Of a stretch of DNA of 64,000 nt, positions 21,979 to 33,410 are shown in pieces. The notes beneath the pieces are model-generated. The model ran no database searches. It saw only the letters and a program-made list of their open reading frames with translations, and was not told the DNA's origin. The DNA is from Punctularia strigosozonata HHB-11173 SS5 (Eukaryota; Basidiomycota; Agaricomycetes; Corticiales; Punctulariaceae). Every line of letters begins with the position of its first letter. The stretch's first letter is position 1. Location of the stretch: positions 1,237,523-1,301,522 of the forward strand of contig NW_006767435.1 in NCBI RefSeq assembly GCF_000264995.1, in the 5' to 3' direction. A program made the translations under genes and the position numbers.

Positions 21979-22259
21979 GCGTAATAAATCCCGAGATACA
22001 CCTTTGTTGTTATCCACACCTCACGCTTTTCGATTTGGGATTGTTGTTTCGACACTATTATCCGATCCTTGCTGCTGGTTCCGAATTCGCGAGCAGTAGC
22101 TCAGCCAGTCGTGCAACATTGGTTCCGAAAGAGTACAGATGCATAAGCACCGACGAATAATGTGCATAGAATACAGTGTGCGGGGTCGAATATGCGTGGA
22201 TAATATAGAAGCAATGCTGAACCGAGCAGAAACGGTTGGCGTGATGGAAGGGTGTGCTC

Positions 22260-24646
22260 TCATGATGGAGGTGGTTGCGCAGGCACAAGAGCAGGAAGGA
22301 CCGAGCTACTCCCGCTCGCCGCGCTTCCCATAGACGACGTCGATGCTGACGGCCCAACAGCGCCCTTCGTCGGCGATCCCGACGCGCTCGCCGTCCTGTG
22401 TCCAAACCAGAATCAGCAATCAGGTTTTACGCCCATACAGATATCCTCACCCGTTCGTGGACGCCGAAGTCCCCGCGGCCGTCTGTTCGAGGTTGATTCT
22501 CAAGAACCCGGCCTGGACGAGGAAATCCCATATCCGGCTCGTCTTATTCACGTCGATCTTCACCAGGTCGCGCGCCTCCCTCCGCCGGAGCTTACCGCCC
22601 CGCCGCGCGTATTCGCGCACGAGCGTCTCCTTGATGACGAGGTACGGCTTGGGCAAAATGCGCAGCGCGGAGCAGAGGGTCTGTTCGGCGGGGGTGAGGA
22701 GGTGCAGGTGCGGCGAGTTGGCGAGGTTGAGCGGCGCGGGCGCTTTGCGAACGGCCGGGGCCGGGGCGGCCGGGCGCGGCGTGCCCATGTCGACGTCGGG
22801 GTCGTCGACGTCCATGCCGGCGCTGCCGTGCCGTCGCCGTTGGCTGGGCGTCGCGTAATAATCCACAGGCGTGTTGGTTTTGACGTAGGCCTGCGGAGGA
22901 GGGGGTTCAGCACGAATATCTGGAGGGGTGGGGGGGAGCGATATATGCGCTCACGTACCCGTTTGTGCACGTCGTTGTCGTACTTGTCAATGTCTGCCGC
23001 CGTGCGTAAGCCCATGCGGCGATAGTGCTGCAGCTCCTGTATTCGCTTCCGGAGCATCGATTCGTCTGCACATGTGGTCAATCAAAGCCGTACACCAAGA
23101 AAGGATCCCGCCTACAAAGTATGTCCGTGCAAAAGGACTCGAAGTCGTCCGCTGTCATCAGCCTCGCGAACGGCCTCAACCGATGGACGATGTCCTTCTC
23201 CTCTTTTGGTCTCTTCTTGTCGGCCGCTTGCATCTATCCAGTAGAAAAGTGATCTCAGTTCACATCGCAAGGCCGGTAATATTCGGCAATCTCTGACCTT
23301 CTTGTACTCCAGCAAGCCGCGGTCGAATATGACCTCCTTATGCTCCTTCCGCTTGTCCACTCGATGCTGATACATCTCGATCAACGCGAGCTTGAACTCC
23401 AAGCTCTCCTTCGTCTCGATCGGCGGCGGCTGCGTGACCTCATCCTCCCCCTCTCCTTCGCCCTCCTCCTCCCCGCCGTTCTTCTTCGCTTCCTCCTCCT
23501 CCTTAGGCATCGGCGCATGCCGCGACGGCCGGCCCTTCGTCTCCTCTCTCCCCGGCGCCGCGCTCGCCGCCCCATTAGCACCGTTCGCGACGCCGTTCTT
23601 CAGCGCATGCGATCGTATGGTCCCATTCGGCGTGAACATCTGCTTCGCCGCCGACACGCCCTTACCCTTACTCCCCTTCCCCGCCGTCTTCCCGGGAACC
23701 TTCCCACCAGGATACCCCCTCTTCCCCGGTCCCTTCCCCGCGCCCAAGCCCGCGCCCTTCATCGCGGGGCCCTTCCCCGCCCTCCGCTCCTCGATCCACT
23801 TCGCGCGCGCCTTCACGTCCGGATCGTTCTCGTCCTCGACCATGTCCCCGCCCCCCCACTCGAGGCACACGCCGAACTCGAGGTCCTTGATCAAGTCCTC
23901 CGCCTCGTTCTCCACCTCGTGCTCGAACTCGAGCCGGCCAGGGAGGAAGCCCGCGACCTCGTGCACGGCCGGCGCGGAGGTAGGCGCGACCTTGGGTAGC
24001 GGCGTCGCTATCGTGTCCATCGTCGAGATGCGCCGCCGCTTGCGCTCGTGGAAGGTCGCAGGGTCGACGTCGAACTGCTGGTCCATGCGCTGGGGAAACG
24101 TCGACTCGGAGGTCAGCCTACACATTCAGAATGCGGGAGAGAGAGGAGATCCACATACCGGTAGAGGCCAGCCCGGCGAGTTGATGTAGACGCGGTGGTA
24201 GTGCTCCGCGACCTGCTCCTTCGTCCGCGTGCCGACATGTTCCGCTATAGCTTGCCAGTTCCCCAGCCCTTGTAGCGATAAACCTTCGATCAGAAGTATC
24301 TCTCTAGCGTAAAATTGCATGAGCCCAGTCACTCGTATGCGACGCAAATGGAACCTCACTCGTCGGCGCCCCAGTCCTCCTCGAAGATCGGGTACGAGTG
24401 CAGCTCGACGACGCGGTAGGCGTGCCAGCGCTTGTGCCGCCCAAACTCCTTGCCCTCGCAGAAGCAGCGCGGGCAGATGTCGACCGCGTCGCCGTTTCCG
24501 GGCTCGCACGCGGGGTCGGCGCACTTCATGCGGACGGAGTGCGTGAGGTCGGCCGCGCAGCCGTCGCACTCGATCTGTAGCCCGGGCTCGTTGATCGTCT
24601 GTATCTCGTCCGGCTGGTGCGCGCGTATGCGGTGGCTGACCGTCAT
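22260..24646 (-). CDS. ADA2: SAGA transcriptional adaptor ADA2
   Basis: The ATG at 24646 opens MTVSHRIRAHQPDEIQ, then a ZZ zinc finger with IECDGCAADLTHSVRMKCAD and CPRCFCEG. A SANT/Myb domain follows (LLIEGLSLQGLGNWQAIAEH, VAEHYHRVYI). The central part has the Ada2-typical FGVCLEWGGGDMVEDENDPD and FKLALIEMYQHRVDKRKEHK, and the C-terminus has a SWIRM domain (LVKIDVNKTSRIWDFLVQAG). A last small exon adds a Ser/Ala-rich tail ending PAQPPPS. Ada2 stimulates the Gcn5 acetyltransferase in SAGA and helps it act on nucleosomes. A Gly/Lys-rich insertion of about 41 residues follows KWIEERR (23658-23780), which is unusual for the family. About six exons, all with canonical splice sites. Confidence 0.92.
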
Positions 24647-24949
24647 CGTGGCCTCGCTTAGGCGCTCCTCGCCCAGGGAGAGGAAGGGTTATCACAAGCG
24701 CAAGCCCAGCCACCGACGCGGAGAAGGACGAAGTCAGAGTGTAAGTCACGCAAACGAATCAGGCACGTTCGACCATATCCTAGGGTTTGCTACCCCACAC
24801 GACGAAACATTATCGTACAATATTCGTACCGAGCAAGAAACGCAGTATGAACCAGTATGAGAGGCACAAAGCAGCCGGGAAAGGGACCTGCAGGAGAAAT
24901 AAGACGTGGGAGCCCGATTCCTCCATCGTCTTCCAGTCTAGGCAACACC

Positions 24950-26359
24950 TCACTTTGCGTCCAAAGGTAATATGTGCGGCACGGGCCCACGAGGGATCAC
25001 TCCAGTGGGATTAACCTTCTTGAGCGCGTAGTACCCGCCCTTGATGTGGTCAAAATTCGTCGTGTCCTTGAAGGCCGGATAGTTCCAGTACAGGTTCCGC
25101 ACCCATCGGTGGAGGTTCGGGTAATCGTGCCGTATCGTCTTGAGGTTGCATCTGGTCGTGATTTTGAACGTTAGTAGATGCTATGACAAGACCGGGAGCG
25201 GCATACTTAAACGCGCCGTGGTACCCCACGTCGAACCGGATGATCGTGGTGTACAGCCTGTTGGTTTGCGTGGTGAGCTGCGCCGATCGCTAGGGTGGTA
25301 CAGCACATGCAAGCTCACCGGATGTCAGCCTCGGTCAGGGTGCCTTTGCCAGGCCCAACGAGGAACTCCCGCCCCTCGAGAACCTTCTCCACGCGGTCCA
25401 AGGCGTCGAACAGCGGGTACAGATTCTCGTCATATGCCTCTTGCGTGGTAGCAAAGCCGGTCTTGTAGACCCCGTTATTGATCTTGTGGTAAACTATCGA
25501 ACGTCGATGAACATGAAAACGCGGATTGGGCGGAGACAGGAAGGCTCACTCCACTCGTTGATCTCGTCGATGTCCTGGCGCAGATTCTCTGGGTAGTAGG
25601 TCACTCCCTTGTGTTCGTCCGTCACGAATTCGTCAAGGTCCGTGTTCAACATCCGGATGATCTCGCTTTTTCGCAAACAGAAGAGGGGGGGGGGGGATGG
25701 TGAGCTCGGAGGACCTCATCCACGAAACGCCCACGCAATGCCTCACCTGCTCTCATTGTTCACGATCGTCCCCAACGTCTTGTCAAACAGCACCGGTACC
25801 GTGAGCCGCAACGCGTACTCCGGATCAGCGCGCAGGTATATCTCCTTGATCGTCTTAGCCCCGTACACCGGGTCAGGCGTGCACCCTTCAACTTCAGGGC
25901 GGAACTCCCAGCCGTTCTCGCCCAGGTGGTAATATCTGAACGCAGGTTCGGTGAGCGAAGCTGTTGACAGCAGAGGGACGGGGGCTTACACAACGGCGAG
26001 GTCGATCACGTCTTCCAATCCTTTCAGCTTGCGCACGATGAGGGTGCGCGACGCCCACGGACACCCGTAGGAAACGTAGAGGATGTAACGCCCTGCGACG
26101 AAGGAGGAATGAGGGCCCTGTATGCGTGGTAAACGAGCCGTGAAGACTGCAACCTTTCTCAGGAGGGTGTCGCCCGTCTTTGCGGATCCACTCGCGGAAC
26201 GTGGACTACAGAATCCCCTCAAGTGTCGACTTAAGACCATTGAAACTGAAGAAAGGCACCGACCGTTTGTCTCCTGAAGCGTCCGTCCTTGTCCGCCAGC
26301 TCCTGAAAGTCAACCTTGGGCTTGTCTCCACTCGCAACAGATCCTGGTACAGCAGCCAT
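24950..26359 (-). CDS. Glutathionyl-hydroquinone reductase (Xi-class GST)
   Basis: Start [20 protein letters not shown] at 26359. The joined exons read [19 protein letters not shown], then [20 protein letters not shown], where the Cys of CPW is the catalytic thiol of this class. The C-terminal half has [59 protein letters not shown] and [19 protein letters not shown], and stops at 24950-24952. Enzymes of this class (fungal GHR/Ecm4, bacterial YqjG) reduce glutathionyl-quinones back to hydroquinones with a second glutathione, a step linked in wood-decay fungi to quinones from lignin. About seven exons. A long G run in one intron near 25686 may be hard to sequence. The call is firm. Confidence 0.92.
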
Positions 26360-26927
26360 GATAGTGAGAAGAAGGTAGTAGAAAGCGCTGTCGTCATCGC
26401 AGCGGTCAAGTAGCTTATATGTGGCCACCGCTTGCGGTATGAATCCAGCGCCATCGTGTTATCGTATACACATTATGGATATGAATTCACCATACAAAGA
26501 TCGCTGCTTAGCAAGTGGCTGACTACACTGGGTCATCCGACGCTTGCGAGTCGGTGGCGATTCGTCATATAGATGACGATTGTCGCAAGAGCAGGCGGTA
26601 AGACGAAATAGCACAAGCGTTGATCTCCCACTTGGGAAGCTTATGAGGGTATGAGTTTGTCTTTCTGGGGCTAAAACAGCGAAAGGTTCGGGCGAAGCTG
26701 CAGCTAGCACGCCGCAGCTGGCGGAGGAGAGAGAGCAAAGGAGAGTTGTTTGCCCGTTTCTGTCACGTGCCCCGCATATCGCGGTCTTCGATGACGTCAT
26801 CGTGCGAGGGAGTCCGTCCGACTCGGATTTCCGAAAAGCGTTCCGCCGCCCCCGATCTGCGAGTCCCAGCGAACTTTGCAAGTCGCGGCCCGAATCGGCA
26901 CTCACGATCAGCGCAAGTCCCGCAAAG
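26360..26927. promoter_or_regulatory. Divergent promoter with CACGTG and TGACGTCA
   Basis: 568 bp separate the starts of the glutathionyl-hydroquinone reductase (minus) and the cysteine-synthase-like gene (plus). A CACGTG box lies at 26764-26769 and a perfect TGACGTCA palindrome at 26792-26799, 28 bp apart. CACGTG is the Cbf1-type site known from sulfur genes in yeasts, and TGACGTCA is a bZIP (ATF/CREB) site. Their use here is inference. Confidence 0.5.
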
Positions 26928-29277
26928 ATGCACTGGCGTCTATCGGACCATCTACCAAACTGGCTCTCGTTCTTCAGAACGCCGCCTGCGCGGACGGCCA
27001 AGCACGTTCTCTGGGGCGTCCTGCTCGGCGTCTCGTTCTCCATCGCCTCAACCTCTCTCGCGCTCGAATACCAGAAACGGAAGCGCCGACGCGAGGAGGA
27101 GGGTTTCGAGCCGCGGCCTATCCAGCTTCGGAGCGACGAGGTCGTGCGAGGTGTGATAGGACTGATCGGTGAGCACTGAGCCGACGGGGGTGCAATTCTA
27201 GCCCATGAAATGGAGATTTGACACTGTGCTACAGGTAACACGCCGCTGGTACGGATAAACTCTCTGAGCGATGCACTCGGTATCGAGGTGCTCGGGAAGG
27301 CGGAGGTGAGCCAGCATATCTGTCCCGAAACGGTCGCCACGCGTCAAACGTCCGTTTTTCAGTTCCTCAACCCTGGAGGGAGTGTCAAAGATCGGGTAGC
27401 GTTGCGAAGTGCGTACAATTTAAGCTTCGTATAATTCGAAGTATTTCTGAGATCCTTTTGCAGTGATCGAGGACGCGGAAGAGCGGGGTTTGCTCCACCC
27501 CCACACCGGCTCTCGCATCTTTGAAGGCACAGTCGGCTCCACGGGGATCTCCATTGCCACGGTAGGGAGAGCGAAGTGCGTTCACGTCATTATTGCGACA
27601 GTGTATATCGCGTTCCGTTGCTCAAGGAGACGTAATACTTAGAGGTTACGATACGAGTGCGTGACCTATTCTGTTCGTCGGCTTGTAGTGCGCTGAGAAG
27701 CCTTGTGTCCGTCCAGCGATAATAATGCCCGACGACGTGGCCATGGAGAAGGTGCAAGCTCTGCAAGCTCTCGGCGCTGACGTCGAGCGCGTCAGGCCGG
27801 CGAGCATCGTAGACAAGAAGCAGGTAGACCGTCTTTTCCCCCTCGCTTCTGGCATGCATCCACTGACTATCAATCCATCTGCAGTTCGTCGTATGCGCCA
27901 TCTCCTAGCGTCCAGTGACATTCTGACTGATCATACCTTCGCCGTCCAATGTCTACCCGCCGCAGAACCTCGCGAAACAACGGGCCCTCGATTTCGGCCG
28001 GCACCATCACAAGGACGACAAGGAAGACAGGCCGCACCTGATCCCTACGAGCTCGCAGTCGGTCATCGTCACGACATCCGCTTCTCCGCCATTGGAGTCG
28101 GTGTCCTTAAAAGACATGGAGGAGGTCGAGCACAAACCACGAGGCTTCTTCGCGGACCAGTTCGAGGTTCGTCTATGTAACGCTGTGAAGCGCCAGCGCG
28201 GCGCAGGTGTAGTGGATAACTGACGACCTGAACGTTGGACAGAACCGCTCCAACTTCGACGCACACTTTTCGGGCACCGGCCCAGAAATCTGGAGGTAAG
28301 GATATCCGAAAATTCTGTACATGGGCCACCTACCAGCTACATCATGTCGTGGATTTCCTGACTTACGCGGTGGATATCTTCGTGACAGGCAGACGGACGG
28401 GCGACTGGATGCCTTCGTCGCTGGTGCAGGTTCGCACTCCGGACACGGACTAACGCATATGCCGCATGGAGACTGAACCATCGCACACAGGTACGGGCGG
28501 CACTCTGGCTGGTACCGGCCAATACCTCAAGTCGGTTGAGCCCTCGATCCTCGTCGCGCTTGCCGACCCGGAGGGCAGCGGCCTATTCAACAAGGTCAAG
28601 TACGGTGTCATGTTCGATCGCAGGGAGGCCGAGGGCACCAAGCGGCGGCACCAGGTCGACACCGTCGTCGAAGGCATGTCAGTCATCTCCCCGCTTTCCC
28701 GCACAGTGCCAAGCTCGAAAGCTGACGGGCCCTTCCCCCTCGCAGAGGCATTAACAGGCTGACGAAGAACTTCGAGCTCGCGCTTCCCATTGTGGATGAT
28801 GCGTTCCGGTGCGTGCGGCCGTTCACTCATTCACGCGGCGAGGCAGAGAACGGCGGGACTGACGGTTCGATCTGGTCGGTCGCCAGCGTGACGGACGCGG
28901 AGGCGGTCGCAATGTCGCGCTACCTCGTGCACCACGACGGCCTGTTCTTGGGCTCGTCGAGCGCGTGTAACCTCGTCGGATGCGTCAAGCTCGCGAAGAA
29001 TATGGGCTGGCGCAACGGCGAAAGGGTGGTGACGATACTGTAAGCGTTCTGTACCCCATTTCTAGCGCGAAGCATGTTCACGGATACGCGACGGATTTAC
29101 CTAGATGCGACTCGGGCAGCCGACATTACTCCAAGGTGAGTCAATAGCTCCGTCCAGCCACTGTTGCCGACCCCGAATCTGACCGGCGTTCTTGATCAGT
29201 TTTGGAACGAGGATTATCTCCGCAAGAACGGTATTCCGAACGACCCCAGCATTATCGAGAACATGTTGGCGACATGA
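26928..29277 (+). CDS. Membrane-anchored cysteine-synthase-like PLP enzyme (Mcy1 type)
   Basis: The N-terminus (ATG 26928) has one membrane helix, VLWGVLLGVSFSIASTSLAL, followed by a basic stretch, as in yeast Mcy1 (YGR012W) on the mitochondrial outer membrane. The fold-type II PLP core then reads GNTPLVRINSLSDALGIEVL, FLNPGGSVKDRVAL (the Lys that binds PLP), EGTVGSTGISIA, GAGTGGTLAGTGQYLK (phosphate loop) and LGSSSACNLVGCVKLAK. The end is RKNGIPNDPSIIENMLAT, TGA at 29275-29277. About ten exons. A poorly conserved Lys/Glu-rich insert lies near 28010-28150. By family it would make cysteine from O-acetylserine or a related substrate, but the true activity of the fungal membrane-bound group is uncertain. 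Confidence 0.87.
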
Positions 29278-30986
29278 ATCACAGTCGTGGCGCAGCAACG
29301 CATGCTATGCCGCACATGCAATCGCTCAACGGGTCAATTAATGCATGTGCGCGCCTGGCAACCGCGCGCAGGAAAGAGGAAGCGTTAAATAACATACCTC
29401 ACTCAGTGTCCGCGCCCGGACCCTTCTCGCTTTCTGTACGGCACCGCCCGCCATACCTGGGCTCCCGCGGTGGACGGTGCAACGCCCGAAAATGAATTGG
29501 ATAGGACTGCGCGCTGCCCTCTGCCCTTGAAGGAATTCACGTATCGCCCGTGCTCGCGGCGGGGCTTGCATGTATATGCAAGATTAATCACTCCGTCGTC
29601 CTGTGCGAGAGCGGGTTTTCCGAAGGCGGGTGCCGCCGGCATCATATCTATGTGAGGTTGGTGTCGCACTCGGAGGATGCCCCCTGTGAATGGGAAGTTG
29701 GGAGAGAGATCGACGAAAGCTACCGATCAAAGAGCACAGAATAATGACCTCCGAGTCGGGCGGTACATTGCTTGTCGCCTTCTCTCAAAGTGGGTTCCAA
29801 AGTGGGTTCCAGTGTGGATTCGGCGTGATGCATATGGAGTCGCACGTTAGTTGCACGTTAGGCCGGGAAGCGTTCGGCAGGATGTATGTGTCAAGATGAG
29901 GATGATATGGGGCACGCTTCGGAAAGCCCTCCGAGTCCGACTTGCAAGATGAGCGCGAGCGACGTGCAAGCCGACCTGATCCATTCTCCCCGAGCCGCTC
30001 GGGAGGACCGCCCTGGGCTTGGCGTTCGTCAAGCTCGGGACTCGACTCGGCTGTGTCTGGAAATGTCTGAAAAGATCTGAGGAGGCGGTTTTTGTGGACC
30101 CCCCCGCCGTTATTATTTCGCAGGGGCGGAGACGTGCCGGAACTTGCCGAACCAGATCACTAAACATAACATTCGCCTGTAAATGATAAATCCATTCGGT
30201 AATTCCATACCGGGTTATTCCCGATACGCCACGACTGCCCTGACCGCCACAGTGCTCAGTCTCTGGCCACAACGCCGTTGAGGGGTTGATTTCTTTTGTG
30301 GGTTAGGTACGTAGTACATTAGGTGTTAGTGTCTGTGCGAACGTCCGTGTCTCGTATACCTACAACAATAAGCGTGGTCCGTGGCCGTAGTCCGTCGGTG
30401 GCTGATAAGTCCGTAGGTAGTCCGTAAAGTGAGAGTCCGGTAGGTAAGGTCCGTCCGTAGGTAAGTCTACAACTGCGATGTCCGAACGGCGAGCGAAAAC
30501 GTCCATCTCGTAGCCCTACAGAGTCTGTTGGTTAATAAACGTGAAGGGTCGCGATCAACGACGGTAGGGAGGGAACGAAGGGGCGAGAACTGAAATGTCT
30601 CGGGTACGAAGTAATAACTAGACGAGGCGTGATTATAAACACAACATTGTAATCGTAATGGCGACTAAGCAGAAAAGTAAGGCAAGTAAGCGATAAGGTA
30701 AGGACACGGTGCAGTTGCGACGACGGCGACGGGAGTGTTGAGCGATGAGTGTTCTACAAATGGGTTGCGAGCAAACAAAAAAATGTCCAAAGCGTGCAGT
30801 ATGAGGTCCGTGATAGTGTGTCCGATGGTTGGTCCGTATACAGGAGAGGTCCGACGTTCGCGGAATGTCCGTCAAATCGCGAAAATGCGTGTTAAGAGCA
30901 GGAGTAAAGCGAATGAAAAAGGTCACGCGTCGAGCGAGGTGAGAATCGCTGGAGCGTGTGTCGTGTCAACGTCGTTTTCAGGTTGT
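29278..30986. other. 1.7-kb intergenic region with a GTCCGT-rich tract
   Basis: The two flanking genes converge here. No convincing gene was found. The longest ORF (29847-30272, minus) has no motif and no splice support. From about 30340 to 30880 the hexamer GTCCGT occurs ten times, always on the plus strand, mixed with GGTAGGTAAG-like words. Confidence 0.5.
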
Positions 30987-33410
30987 TCATGACGAGAAGT
31001 CGTCCACGGGCGTGGTATGGCCGTGCGGCCTCGGCGCGACAGAGATGGCGGACAGCATCGCCTGGATCTTGGCAGATATCGCATCTACGTATGATGTTAG
31101 CGAGTCAATACGGAGGCGCAGGGGGTGGGGTCGGCATGGCGACCCGCAGTTGACGCACTCGCGATGGGGAAGGTCTGTCCGAGAAGCGACGTCGCATACG
31201 CGATCAGGTTGATCTCCGTGCGGACCTCCGTTGCGTTTCCCAAGCCCCAGGTGCGCTCTTGTATCTGCGCCTCCCGGATCAGCACCTCCGCTGCGGAAAG
31301 CCCGCATGACTACCAACGACGGATCATCAGCGAAATCAGTTCTGGGGAGAAGGAGAGAGGCGTGTTTCGGCTAGTACGTACGGCGAGGATGGGATCCAGG
31401 AACGCGTATTCGGACTCAGCCAGGTGTCGCATCATTCCGACGCAGGCGCGGGCGGCTCGGAGGCACTTCTCGTGCGCGACGGGCGACGCCTCGTCGAAGC
31501 GGAAGAGGAGGCGGATAAGCGACGTCTGCGCGAGCGAGTGCGCGGTGATGAGCGTGTGCTTCATCTCAGGCACGGCCGCGTCGAGCTGGTTCGGCGGGAG
31601 GAGCGTGCCGATGAAGCGCGAGACGAGGCCCTCGAAGCCGAAGAACTGCTGCTGCAGGGGCTGGGGAAGCGCTGTGCGATGAACCGTCAGGCATCTGGAG
31701 AAGAGGCAGGGCAAGACGCGCTTACTGTCTACGGTGCCTGCGCTCGCGTCCAGGCTGGATGACAGCCTGTGAGCGTATGCAAACAGTGCCGACGCCTTGG
31801 CCCGCAGCGCAGGCATCGAGTACCCTCCAAAGTAGGTCGCCTGTCCGGTGAGAAACGCGCGCACGGTATCAGAGCCACTAAGCTCCGGCATCTGTCCCTG
31901 CAGGGAAAAAAAAGTTCAGCGCACCGAGATGGGACGTCATTAGCAGCACACTTACCGCCTCGTACTCCTCCACGCTCTGCGGCCACGGGATGCCGATCGA
32001 GAAGGATGGGTCGATATCTCGAGGAATGGTCGACGCAGTGCCCAGCGCGACGGACCAGCACCGGTCGAGGTTGTACACCTGCCAGAACGCGAGCACGCGC
32101 TCGCCCTCGTCCACGTTGTCCTTCGGGCGCTCGAGCGGCGCGGGGCAGAACGGATCCCATGCAGGCGAGTCCACGCGCAGGGGCTGATGCAGGCCAACCT
32201 GGATCGCAAGCGCAGCGCCGGCGGACGAATAGTAGCGGCCCTCGAGGAGCCGGCCCGTGGTGAAGAAGTAGAGGGCGAGGAGGCACGAGGCCTGGATGGC
32301 GTCGATCGCGCGGGCGGCGTCCGCGAGCGCGTCCGGGAGGAGCGCGATGGTGCGCCGGAGGTAAAGCTGCTCGTGCTCGCTGAGCGGGCCTGGGCGCGAG
32401 AAGAAGCAGGACCAGAGGTAGATGGCGTGCATCAGCGCTGGGTGGCGCTGCTCTGCGGGCGGGAGCGTGAGCGACTCCCGTAGGCGGTCCTTGCTGATCT
32501 CGAAGCCGAGCTGTGAGCCCGCGTGGGGGAGGAAGATGTCCAACCTGCGGGGGGAAACACGCGTCAGGGCCGCAGTTGGTGGATTGTCTTTGGTGAGTCT
32601 GTGCTCACAGGATCTGGGCGAGCGCGATGGGCGGCTCCGTTGGCTCTTCCATCTTGAACGTCTCCTGCCCGGGGATCGGTGAGGGCGAACCCTGGAAAAG
32701 GGCATGCTCAGCGAGTGCCTCGGCGTGTGCGAGATCGTCACCGACCGTGAACGTGCTGAAGTTGACCGAGTACGGCGTGTTCGGGCGATCCAGATCTGGC
32801 GAAGGGGTGAGCACGTCCGGTCCTGCACGAGAGGGACCGGGGACCGGAAACATGCCTGGCATCACATGCGGCATGGCAGGGAGGCTGGCAGGGGAGCTGC
32901 CCGCCGAGGCTGAGGACTCGTCGTAGAAGGAAGCGTGAGGGTCGTAGAGGGTCACCGCCGGCGCAGCATGTTCAGGATCTTCGAGTTCGCGGATCCTTTG
33001 CTCGAGCCGGGCGATGTGTTCTCGTAATAGCTGTGTCCGCGTCTTGCCTTTGCCTGGGATAGGGGCTCAGTCCCGTACGCGACGCAAGTCAAGACACGGA
33101 CTCACCATCGTCGTACTCGCACAAGTCCCCTTTCTTGCTGCGAAGACATTGCTGGCATGCAGGCTTGGTGCCGTCACAACGCTATGTATAATTAGACGCT
33201 CGATGAGCGACGATCATCCTGTGACAGCTCGGGGTCCGGACACGCACCATCTTCCTCTTCCTGCAAGGCACGGACACACATATTCTCTTAGATGACATCG
33301 GGGCCGGGAGCAGAAGCGGCGGGGATAACTGACCTGCATCGGAGGCACGCCTTGCCCCGCTGAAGCGCGGTGGTGTTCAAGGCCGCGGTGTGGTGGTTGG
33401 ACTCCGTCAT
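30987..33410 (-). CDS. Zn2Cys6 transcription factor with fungal-specific regulatory domain
   Basis: Start MTESNHHTAALNTTALQRGK at 33410. The binuclear cluster is split by two introns and joins as ACLRCRKRKMRCDG / TKPACQQCLRSKKGDLCEY (C-x2-C-x6-C-x6-C-x2-C...C). A coiled-coil linker follows (QLLREHIARLEQRIRELED), then a Pro/Ser-rich region and the fungal_trans domain with HPALMHAIYLWSCFFSRPGP, ALAIQVGLHQPLR, RVLAFWQVYNLDRCWSVALG and DIDPSFSIGIPWPQ. The 3' exons end PHGHTTPVDDFSS at 30987. All six or so introns are short. Target genes are unknown, and no metabolic cluster is next to it. Confidence 0.88.

Noticed and set aside
20967-22055. Long minus-strand ORF (362 codons)
   Set aside because: It lies antisense to RPF2, whose Brix motifs and exon joins are clear. 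The antisense product is Ser/Arg low-complexity with no motif.
26459-27340. Minus-strand ORF of 293 codons
   Set aside because: It overlaps the shared promoter and antisense to the first exons of the cysteine-synthase-like gene, and carries no family signal.
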